64,000 nt of DNA from Saprospiraceae bacterium. GTDB taxonomy: Bacteria; Bacteroidota; Bacteroidia; Chitinophagales; Saprospiraceae. Position numbers and translations under genes: made by a program. Location: NCBI GenBank assembly GCA_016716335.1, contig JADJWN010000004.1, positions 62,001-126,000 of the forward strand, read 5' to 3'. The notes beneath the pieces are model-generated. The model saw only the letters and a program-made list of their open reading frames with translations. It did not search any database and was not told where the DNA came from. Of the stretch, positions 27,625 to 34,946 are shown piece after piece; the first letter of the stretch is position 1; each line of letters opens with the position of its first letter.

Positions 27625-30561
27625 ATGTATCTCAACTGTCACACTTATTTCAGTCTCAGATATGGTACCTTCTCTCCGGAGGAGCTGCCTAAAGCTGCAC
27701 GTGAGGCAGGGGCTGATGCCATCGTGCTATCGGATATCAACAATACTTCCTGTGCCTTTCAGTTTGTGCAGGCATGCCGGGCTGAAGGGATCAAACCTAT
27801 CCTCGGTATTGAGTTTCGGCAGGACGGAGATTTTTTGTATCTCGGTATAGCCCGCAATGATGAAGGCTGGCGGGAGCTGTGTGCACTGCTGACAGAATCC
27901 TCACTCAACGGGGAGCCGCTGCCTAAGGAAGCACCGGAGTTCCGGCATTGCTACATCATCTACCGCAGATTACCCAAAGGTATAGAGCTGCTTCGGGATT
28001 ATGAATATGTGGGTGTCCGCCCCGAAGAGGTCAATCACCTTTTTTCATCCTATCTGAAAAACTATCCCGAAAAGCTCGTTGTCTTCAGTCCCGTGACTTT
28101 TGCAGATCAGGATGGCTTCCGGGCACATAAGCTGCTCCGCTGTATAGATCTTAATATCATCATCGGCAAACTCGAAGCTAAAGACTGCGCCAGATCTACT
28201 GAATCTTTTTATCCACCCGGCCATCTGGAAAAAGTTTTTCAGCAGTATCCCCGGATTATTGCCAACACCCGCCATATCCTCGACAGCTGCCACACTGATA
28301 TGCAGGCAAGCTATCTGCACAACCGCCGCACCTTTACCGGCAACGAGGAGGACGACTTCAAGCTCCTCAGTAAGCTTGCTGTCAGTGGCTGCCAGCGCAG
28401 GTACGGACCCAAACACCGCAAAGCCATGGAACGTACGCACAAAGAGCTCAAAGTCATCCGGCAGATGGGCTTCTGCGCTTACTTCCTCATCACCTGGGAT
28501 ATCGTACGGTATGCACATTCAGCCGGATACTTCCATGTGGGCCGTGGCAGCGGGGCTAATTCCATTGTGGCCTACAATCTTGATATCACCGATGTGGACC
28601 CGCTGGAGCTGGACCTGTATTTTGAACGCTTTATCAACCCGCACCGCTCGTCACCTCCTGATTTTGACATAGATTTCTCATGGAACGAAAGGGACGATGT
28701 CACCGACTATATCTTCAAGCGATACGGCAGGGAGCACACCGCACTGCTTGCCACTTACAATACATTCAAAGGCAAATCCATCATCCGTGAGTTGGGCAAA
28801 GTACTCGGTCTGCCCAAAGCTGACATTGATATCATCGTAGATGAGCCCATGGCCACCGAAAAGCATCATCCCTTTGCCAGGCATATCTTTAAGTATGGTA
28901 AGATGATCGAAAAATTTCCCAACTATCTTTCCATCCATGCAGGAGGCATCCTCATCAGTGAGCGGCCGCTCAATTATCACACTGCATTACAGATGATGCC
29001 CAAGGGCTTTCCGATCGTGCACTTCGATATGTACGGTGCCGAAGATCTGGAGTATCATAAGTTTGATGTACTCTCGCAGCGGGGTCTCGGCCATATCAGG
29101 GATGCCGTAGAGCTGGTCAGACAAAATCAGGGCAAAGCCATCGACATCCACAACCTCACCGCCATCAAGGAAGACCCCAATGTCAAAGCTCAGCTCCGCT
29201 CCGGTCACTGCATAGGATGTTTTTATATCGAATCTCCGGCTATGCGGGGTCTGCTCCACAAATTGCGGTGCGACAATTATGTGCATCTCGTAGCCGCCAG
29301 CTCTATCATACGTCCGGGAGTGGCGCAGTCGGGTATGATGCGTGAGTATATACATCGCTTTCACCATCCGGACAGTTTTACCTACATCCATCCGGTATTT
29401 GAGGAGCACCTCGGTGAAACATTCGGTGTCATGGTGTATCAGGAGGATGTGATGAAGATTGTGCACCATTTTTCAGGGCTGGATCTCGATGAGTCGGATA
29501 TCCTGCGCCGCATCATGACGGGCAAAAAGAAGAGTTCCGATACCTTCCGTCGCCTGCAGGAGAAATATTTCCGAAATTGCCGTGAGCGGGGCTATCCGGA
29601 CGAACTGGCTAAAGAGGTATGGCGGCAGATCGAGAGCTTCAGTGGTTATTCCTTCTGCAAGGCACACTCTGCGAGTTTTGCAGCGGAGTCCTTCCAGAGT
29701 CTGTATCTCAAGACCTACTTCCCGCTTGAATTTATGACCGCAGTAATCAATAATTTCGGTGGCTTCTACAGTACCGAGCAGTATATCCATGAGGCCAGAA
29801 TGTGTGGAGCCACCATTGAGGCACCCTGTGTCAACCACAGCACATACCTTACTCATATTTATGGCACTACCATATATATAGGTTTCATCCACATCGCCAA
29901 TCTGGAACGCAAGACAGCCATCTTCATCGTAGAGGAAAGGCTGGCACACGGCGACTACCGCAGTCTCAGAGACTTTGTCAATCGTGTCGAAATCTCCAAA
30001 GAGCAACTGGAGATACTCATCCGCATCGGTGCATTCCGCTTTACAGGTATGAACAAGTATGAACTGATGTGGGAAAAAAATGCCGTCCACAACCCACTCA
30101 TCAAACATGTACATCATGCCACTTTTTTTGACACAGAGCCTGAAAGTTATACTCTGCCGGTACTGGCGGAGACAGAGCATGAGCAGGCTTTTGATGAGAT
30201 TGAGCTGCTCGGATTTCCGCTGTGCAATCCCTTTGACCTTCTGAAGACAAAATTCCGGGGCGACATCAAGGCACAGGAAATGAAAAACCACATCGGCAAG
30301 ACGGTCCGTATGGTCGGCTACTACGTGTGCCGCAAGTGGGTGACGACTGTCAAGGGTGATATTATGAATTTCGGTACCATGACCGACGTGGATGGTCATT
30401 TCTTTGACACGGTTCACTTCCCGCCGAGCCTGGCAAAATATCCCTTCAAGGGTAAGGGCTGCTATCTCATACTGGGCAAAGTGGTGGAAGACTTCGGCTT
30501 CCCGAGCCTGGAGGTGAGCAAGATGGAGAAGCTGCCGTTTGTGAAGGATGGGAGGTATTAG
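27625..30561 (+). CDS. DNA polymerase III alpha subunit, short DnaE form (DnaE2/ImuC-like)
   Basis: The real start is taken as ATG 27625 (MYLNCHTYFSLRYGTFSPEE), giving 978 residues. The open frame extends 64 codons upstream, but those are translated repeat DNA. The PHP domain comes first, followed by the palm domain with RSSPPDFDIDFSWNERDD, which carries the catalytic Asp residues. The thumb, fingers and HhH parts follow, and a C-terminal OB segment. The replicative DnaE of Bacteroidota is usually longer, so this is probably the second, damage-tolerant enzyme; ImuA/ImuB partners are not in the window. A copy of its last 54 bases occurs about 950 bp downstream. Confidence 0.82.
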   Translation: MYLNCHTYFSLRYGTFSPEELPKAAREAGADAIVLSDINNTSCAFQFVQACRAEGIKPILGIEFRQDGDFLYLGIARNDEGWRELCALLTESSLNGEPLPKEAPEFRHCYIIYRRLPKGIELLRDYEYVGVRPEEVNHLFSSYLKNYPEKLVVFSPVTFADQDGFRAHKLLRCIDLNIIIGKLEAKDCARSTESFYPPGHLEKVFQQYPRIIANTRHILDSCHTDMQASYLHNRRTFTGNEEDDFKLLSKLAVSGCQRRYGPKHRKAMERTHKELKVIRQMGFCAYFLITWDIVRYAHSAGYFHVGRGSGANSIVAYNLDITDVDPLELDLYFERFINPHRSSPPDFDIDFSWNERDDVTDYIFKRYGREHTALLATYNTFKGKSIIRELGKVLGLPKADIDIIVDEPMATEKHHPFARHIFKYGKMIEKFPNYLSIHAGGILISERPLNYHTALQMMPKGFPIVHFDMYGAEDLEYHKFDVLSQRGLGHIRDAVELVRQNQGKAIDIHNLTAIKEDPNVKAQLRSGHCIGCFYIESPAMRGLLHKLRCDNYVHLVAASSIIRPGVAQSGMMREYIHRFHHPDSFTYIHPVFEEHLGETFGVMVYQEDVMKIVHHFSGLDLDESDILRRIMTGKKKSSDTFRRLQEKYFRNCRERGYPDELAKEVWRQIESFSGYSFCKAHSASFAAESFQSLYLKTYFPLEFMTAVINNFGGFYSTEQYIHEARMCGATIEAPCVNHSTYLTHIYGTTIYIGFIHIANLERKTAIFIVEERLAHGDYRSLRDFVNRVEISKEQLEILIRIGAFRFTGMNKYELMWEKNAVHNPLIKHVHHATFFDTEPESYTLPVLAETEHEQAFDEIELLGFPLCNPFDLLKTKFRGDIKAQEMKNHIGKTVRMVGYYVCRKWVTTVKGDIMNFGTMTDVDGHFFDTVHFPPSLAKYPFKGKGCYLILGKVVEDFGFPSLEVSKMEKLPFVKDGRY
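30508..30561 (+). repeat. 54-bp direct repeat, left copy (3' end of the dnaE gene)
   Basis: The last 54 bases of the polymerase gene, from CTGGAGGTGAG to the TAG, recur at 31455-31508 with two mismatches (52/54). The two copies enclose the toxin-antitoxin region. This is the geometry left by integration at the 3' end of a gene, or by a duplication followed by insertion. Confidence 0.8.
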
Positions 30562-30608
30562 AATAATTACGAATGCAATATTGGGAATTGCAAATCTGAA
30601 GTAATAAT

Positions 30609-30871
30609 TTATCGATATACATTTTTTCGATGACTTATACGCCGTATATCTACTACTTTAATTTTCGATTCCACACTATCAAAACCCTATAATTGCCTTG
30701 ACGGAATCTCCATAATGCATCATCAGAAGTTTTGATTTTTACACAACCTTTAGGAAATGGATTGGACGATAGCAACTCTATCTTATCAATTATCTTTAGT
30801 TGTTCTTTTTGTGGTATAGCTTTCAAATCTTTTACAGCCCCTTCACTAAAGACTATATCATAAGTCTCCAC
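30609..30871 (-). pseudogene. RelE/ParE-family toxin, frameshifted near the C-terminus
   Basis: It starts at GTG 30871 (METYDIVFSEGAVKDLKAIP), overlapping the antitoxin gene by 14 bases. The readable frame runs through LWRFRQGNYRVL and then leaves the family pattern. Adding one base to the short run at 30681-30684 restores VFDSVESKIKVVDIRRISHR and a stop at 30609, the usual RelE/ParE ending with the terminal HRK-x(2)-Y element. The complete protein would be about 87 residues. RelE-type toxins cut mRNA at the ribosome; ParE-type toxins poison gyrase; the sequence does not settle which. Confidence 0.75.
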
Positions 30872-31040
30872 TTAAAATCATATTCTTAACATCCTTGAAA
30901 GGTATTTTTTTATCATTCTTGCGAGTGCTGGCAATGATAATATCTAAAAAATCAGGCCATAAATCACCATATTTTTCCAGATCTATTTGTACATATTTTT
31001 TCTTTGTGTTGTTGTCTTCCAGATAAATTATTCCATCCAT
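30858..31040 (-). CDS. putative antitoxin of the RelE/ParE pair
   Basis: 60 residues (MDGIIYLEDNNTKKKYVQID...), acidic at the start with a lysine-rich end. It sits immediately upstream of and overlaps the toxin gene by 14 bases, which is the standard antitoxin-toxin order. I do not recognise a named DNA-binding domain, so the assignment rests on position, size and overlap. Codon use is AT-rich like the rest of the small island. Confidence 0.6.
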   Translation of the reverse strand: MDGIIYLEDNNTKKKYVQIDLEKYGDLWPDFLDIIIASTRKNDKKIPFKDVKNMILSGDL

Positions 31041-31153
31041 GAGAAATCGACTTTTAATAAACTTTAATAGGCATAACGCAAAGGAATCAAAAATAGTTCA
31101 TTATACGGAATGAGTTCTATTTTTCAAGTGGATGCATATCAACTTTTTACCAT

Positions 31154-31378
31154 TTATTCAAGTTTCAGTTCAGTCATCACATCATCATAATCCAGTCCCA
31201 TCTCAGAATTTTTATCGTATTCGGCCATTCTGTTTCTAACCACTTCCTTATGAGATTCAGGAACGATGCTATCTTCACTGATTTCTCCATATCTGGATTT
31301 TAAACTGTTCCAGTCCGAGATAGGAATAAAAACACCAGTGGTTTTGCCGGTATCGTCCGTGATATATTGCACATTCAT
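31154..31378 (-). CDS. small antitoxin-like protein (orphan)
   Basis: 74 residues starting MNVQYITDDTGKTTGVFIPI (ATG 31378); an open frame extends to 31429 but the extra codons look untranslated. The opening beta-strand pattern followed by SDWNSLKSRYGEI and a charged, helical tail (ESHKEVVRNRMAEYDKNSE) is common to short antitoxins paired with RelE/ParE toxins. No toxin directly follows; the next genes downstream on this strand are the other pair. It may be the survivor of a broken module or may work with it. Confidence 0.6.
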   Translation of the reverse strand: MNVQYITDDTGKTTGVFIPISDWNSLKSRYGEISEDSIVPESHKEVVRNRMAEYDKNSEMGLDYDDVMTELKLE

Positions 31379-31454
31379 AAAGTTATTTTTATACTTAGAT
31401 TTAACGCAAGTTATTCTTGAATGGTTCAATGTTTAAGCTTGGAATTATACAAGT

Positions 31455-31508
31455 CTGGAGGTGAGTAAGATGGAGAAGCTGCCTTTTGTGAAGGATGGGA
31501 GGTATTAG
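31455..31508 (+). repeat. 54-bp direct repeat, right copy (duplicate of the dnaE 3' end)
   Basis: 52 of 54 bases match 30508-30561, including the terminal GGAGGTATTAG. Differences are C to T in GAGTAAG and G to T in GCCTTTTG. The copy is not attached to any upstream polymerase sequence. Confidence 0.8.
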
Positions 31509-31956
31509 CCGGAATATAAGAATAACCATAAATCATAATTGGTCTTGGAATGATTATCGGTTTAATGATAATTTCATAGAATTGGTTGGGTATTTTTTGT
31601 CACTAATTGACAATAAAATATGTATGGTTTTGTGTCTGTATGTACAAGTTTTACTACTCTAAATAACATGGTACCGACATAACGAAAAGTCATACAGGGA
31701 GTGTCCTGAACGGGAGTTAAAAGAGAATGGATATCTTTCATAGTCATGTAACCCTGCAAGACTGTCCGGGACATTCAGAATTAGCAGAAACGCAAGAACT
31801 TTTATGATCGATCAGTATGCATATTCTGTATCGTTATTAATGTTTAATAAAAATATAAAAAAAGTTAAACAAAAAGTCAATTTTTTGAAAACAATCATGC
31901 AGAGTGAATGTTAAGCAGCTGTTGTATTTTCAACATCTAACAAAACTTTAAATCCT
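31509..31956. other. non-coding AT-rich gap upstream of the rhodopsin gene
   Basis: No gene supported. A 66-codon minus-strand frame at 31574-31774 has no recognisable motif. The last 100 bases are strongly AT-rich and should hold the rhodopsin promoter, but I see no clear TAnnTTTG box. A weak TGTTG-N6-CAACA hairpin lies near 31920-31936. Confidence 0.4.
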
Positions 31957-32703
31957 ATGAGTACTTTGTTATCAGTTTTTAATTTGGCAGGTAGTCTTGC
32001 CTCCAACGATTATGTTGGTTTTACCTTCTTTATTGGCTATATGGCCATGTTTGCTGCTTCAGTATTCTTCTTTTTCGAAAGAAATCAGGTCGAAGGCAAA
32101 TGGAAAACATCCATGTTGGTGGCCGGCTTGATTACAATGATTGCTGCCGTACATTATTTTTACATGAGAGATGTATGGCTCACTACCGGTGAATCACCTA
32201 CACAATTCAGGTACATCGACTGGATACTTACTGTGCCTTTGATGTGTGTAGAGTTTTATTTAATCCTGAGGGCTTTTGGTGCAAATCAGTCATTGTTATG
32301 GAAAATGATTGGCTACTCATTGCTCATGCTTATAGCCGGCTATTTGGGTGAGACGGCCTTCAGGGAGAACAGTGTTCTTTGGGGTATAATTTCTACAGTA
32401 GGCTATGTGGGAATCTTGTATGAGGTGTGGTTTGGGTCAGCGAGTAAACTTGCCGGCAATTCTAATGATCCTGCATTGCAAAGTGCTTTCAAAGCGCTGG
32501 GTTGGTTTGTTTTGGTGGGTTGGGCCATTTATCCTATTGGTTACATGGCGATAGAAACAGATGGGTGGTTGAGAGGAGTAATCGATGTCAGGAATATGGA
32601 CCTGATTTACAACATTGGGGATGCTATCAATAAGATAGGCTTTGGTTTAGTGATTTATAGCCTTGCTGTAAGTTCTTCAAAAGGCAAAGCTGCAGTAGCA
32701 TAA
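31957..32703 (+). CDS. light-driven proton pump, proteorhodopsin-type microbial rhodopsin
   Basis: 248 residues, seven membrane helices. In helix C, RYIDWILTVPLMCVEFY (85-101) gives acceptor Asp88, Thr92 and donor Glu99, the D-T-E pattern of outward proton pumps. Helix B carries His66 (AAVHYFYMRDVW), the partner of the acceptor. Helix G has GDAINKIGFG with Schiff-base Lys226. The tuning position equivalent to residue 105 of green proteorhodopsin is Met96, which in Bacteroidota goes with green absorption. The retinal-forming Blh gene follows 97 bp later. Together they provide light-dependent proton motive force, provided beta-carotene is made elsewhere in the genome. Confidence 0.95.
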   Translation: MSTLLSVFNLAGSLASNDYVGFTFFIGYMAMFAASVFFFFERNQVEGKWKTSMLVAGLITMIAAVHYFYMRDVWLTTGESPTQFRYIDWILTVPLMCVEFYLILRAFGANQSLLWKMIGYSLLMLIAGYLGETAFRENSVLWGIISTVGYVGILYEVWFGSASKLAGNSNDPALQSAFKALGWFVLVGWAIYPIGYMAIETDGWLRGVIDVRNMDLIYNIGDAINKIGFGLVIYSLAVSSSKGKAAVA

Positions 32704-32719
32704 ACAATTAAAATATAAG

Positions 32720-32758
32720 GGGATCGATAGTGCCAATCCTGCCTATCGACCCTTTTTT
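32720..32758 (+). terminator. intrinsic terminator after the rhodopsin gene
   Basis: GGGATCGATAG pairs with CTATCGACCC (one bulged A) around a 12-nt loop, followed by six T. It lies 17 bp after the rhodopsin stop codon and before the blh gene, so blh expression would depend on read-through or its own promoter. Confidence 0.75.
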
Positions 32759-32800
32759 GCAAATATCATTTTTCAATAATTATGTGGTTAAACAACTTAT

Positions 32801-33715
32801 ATGTCACATACAATAAGTTTAAGAATAGTTTTTCCCGTAATCTTTCTCACTTTTATTTTCGCGTTGGCCGGAATATTTTTTCCTGTCCAGGTCGAGCATA
32901 TTCAATATCCGTTATTCATCATTCTGGTTTTGATAATTGGTTTGCCACATGGAGCAACAGACTATCTTTTATTTCGCAGGTTGAATGGCAATAAGATTCG
33001 CCTACATCAAACTGTAAAGTTTTTTATAATTTACCTTTCAGCCATATTCGGTTTTTTAACCCTTTGGCTGATATTGCCGACAATTTCATTTGCTGTTTTT
33101 ATAATATTATCAGCATACCACTTCGGCCAATCCAACTGGGAAAATGCATTATCTAATAAAGTTGTTTCTCACATTCTGAATATTACGTGGGGAGCATTTG
33201 CGATTGGAGGAGCTGTTTTGTGGCATTGGGGTGAAAGCAATATTATTATTACTCAATTAGTGGGGTACAAGCCAGATTTTACAAATGAATTTATGGGAAT
33301 GGTTCAGTTTCTGCTGGTTTTATTAAATATATTGTTTATTGTATTGTTAGTTCTGATGAGAAAAATATCTCTAAGCCGATTTTTGAATGAGATTTTTAAA
33401 CTGACCATATTGTCCATAGTATTTTACTTTACACCTATGCTGATAAGTTTTACAATTTATTTCACACTTTGGCATTCCTTAAGCTCTTTATTGAGCCAGA
33501 TGGCGTTCTACAAAAAATTATGGCCATCATTTACCATTAAAGATTATTACATACAGGCAGCCCCATATACTCTTGCTGCAATTATCGGATTAGTCATAAT
33601 GATATTCATTTATCAGACTTTTTCTCCGGGTATATCATCCATTAGTATTTTTATGATATTCATAGCAAGTATGACTCTTCCTCACATCTTCCTCGTAGAA
33701 CAAAGCTACCATTAG
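32801..33715 (+). CDS. blh: beta-carotene 15,15'-dioxygenase, Brp/Blh family
   Basis: 304 residues with eight or more membrane segments. Four conserved histidines are visible: His50 in GLPHGATDY, His107 in SAYHFGQSNW, His225 in TLWHSLSSL and His294 in TLPHIFLVE. These are the proposed iron ligands of Blh, which cleaves beta-carotene into two retinal molecules. Its location directly after the rhodopsin gene is the standard pairing. No carotenoid synthesis genes (crtE, B, I, Y) are in the window. AT-rich codon use resembles that of the rhodopsin gene. Confidence 0.92.
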   Translation: MSHTISLRIVFPVIFLTFIFALAGIFFPVQVEHIQYPLFIILVLIIGLPHGATDYLLFRRLNGNKIRLHQTVKFFIIYLSAIFGFLTLWLILPTISFAVFIILSAYHFGQSNWENALSNKVVSHILNITWGAFAIGGAVLWHWGESNIIITQLVGYKPDFTNEFMGMVQFLLVLLNILFIVLLVLMRKISLSRFLNEIFKLTILSIVFYFTPMLISFTIYFTLWHSLSSLLSQMAFYKKLWPSFTIKDYYIQAAPYTLAAIIGLVIMIFIYQTFSPGISSISIFMIFIASMTLPHIFLVEQSYH

Positions 33716-34204
33716 TTTTATGTGAATTCTAGAGAGACTATGTCTATACTACCAGCTTAGCAGTCTATGATTTAATGCTGGTGTGTTACATATTTATATT
33801 ATTCCAACATAACGGGTGTATTGGCAAGATTTGTTACTCTATTGATTCCCGGCCCCAGGTTACAATATGTTTGAACAAGTATGATGCTGCGATGGGGTAT
33901 TTTGTGCAGTAAATTTTATTTATTGATTTCGTAATGATTTATAAATGAATACCTTGCTCATTAAATCACCTTGAGTTTAAATCTGTTGATACCTTAAGAT
34001 TGAAGACAAGGACTTAAAAATATCTTACTAATTAAATGTGATTCTAGTCTATATTTTCCGTTGTTACTAGCTTTTCAAAGCCCTTATTTAATAATACAGT
34101 TGTGTTCAAAAATATTTCCGTTTTGTATCTCCATTTCCATGAGTGCTAAATAACTATTTCCATTGTTTGGTTTTGATAAACCTCATTTGAGCAAGCCGTC
34201 AAAG
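33716..34204. other. intergenic stretch, nothing recognised
   Basis: About 490 AT-rich bases between the convergent blh and LytTR regulator genes. No gene, clear terminator or repeat was seen. Confidence 0.4.
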
Positions 34205-34945
34205 TCACCGCTTCACCCATTTCTTAAACTCCGGAGACCTCTCCACACTTACGATTACTTCCTCTCCGGTGGGATGTATCAGCTGGAGTTTTACTCTGGA
34301 TTTGGTAGCAGCAGACATGGATTGAATAGCTTTGCGGTGTACAATGTATTGTCGGTTGATGCGGAAATAATCACTGCCTGCCATATGCTGCATGATATGA
34401 TCCAGTGTATATTCCAGAGGGAATCTTTGTCCCCTGAAATTCACGGCAAAGGTGAGTTTTTCTTTTGTATAATAAAATGCCACCTCCTCATAGGGGAGTA
34501 TTTCTATTTTCTGGCCTATTTTGATCAGATATCTCTTTTCCTGCAGTGCAGCTTCGTCAGGTAGGTTAGTCTGCGGTAAGGATTGGTGAGTGTAATGTCT
34601 TTTATATTTTTCAAATACGGCCCGCAGCTCTTCTGATTTGACCGGCTTGAGCAGATAATCCAGAGAGTACACCTTAAATGCCTCAAGTGCGTATTGGTCA
34701 TAGGCTGTAGTGAATATGACAGGCTTTTGAATATTGCTCAGCCTGAATATTTCAAAGCTATTGCCATCCGCCAGATGTATATCCATAAATATCAGATCAT
34801 GCTCATGGGACTGGCGGAAAAATGCTGCTGCTGCCTCCACAGTATCTAAAACGGGGAAAAATTCTGCCTCCGGTTGCAGTTGTTTTATCAGACTGCACAG
34901 TCGGGTGGCAGCCGGTTGTTCGTCTTCTATGATGACAATTTTCAT
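34205..34945 (-). CDS. LytTR-family response regulator
   Basis: 246 residues. The receiver domain has IIEDEQPAATRLCSLI at the start, phosphoacceptor Asp55 in DLIFMDIHLADG, Thr in VIFTTAYDQYALEAF and Lys in YLLKPVKSEEL. The C-terminal LytTR domain includes the AFYYTKEKLTFAV and YFRINRQYIVHRKAI stretches. It lies one base after the kinase gene and is surely its partner. LytTR domains bind paired direct repeats upstream of target genes; none was identified here. Confidence 0.92.
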   Translation of the reverse strand: MKIVIIEDEQPAATRLCSLIKQLQPEAEFFPVLDTVEAAAAFFRQSHEHDLIFMDIHLADGNSFEIFRLSNIQKPVIFTTAYDQYALEAFKVYSLDYLLKPVKSEELRAVFEKYKRHYTHQSLPQTNLPDEAALQEKRYLIKIGQKIEILPYEEVAFYYTKEKLTFAVNFRGQRFPLEYTLDHIMQHMAGSDYFRINRQYIVHRKAIQSMSAATKSRVKLQLIHPTGEEVIVSVERSPEFKKWVKR

Positions 34946-34946
34946 T

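Noticed and set aside
31574..31774. 66-codon minus-strand frame upstream of the rhodopsin gene
   Set aside because: No recognisable domain, signal or partner; probably chance in AT-rich DNA.
33716..34204. Non-coding RNA gene or hidden tRNA between blh and the LytTR gene
   Set aside because: No cloverleaf-like pairing, no conserved GTTCRA-type T-loop, and no terminator was seen.
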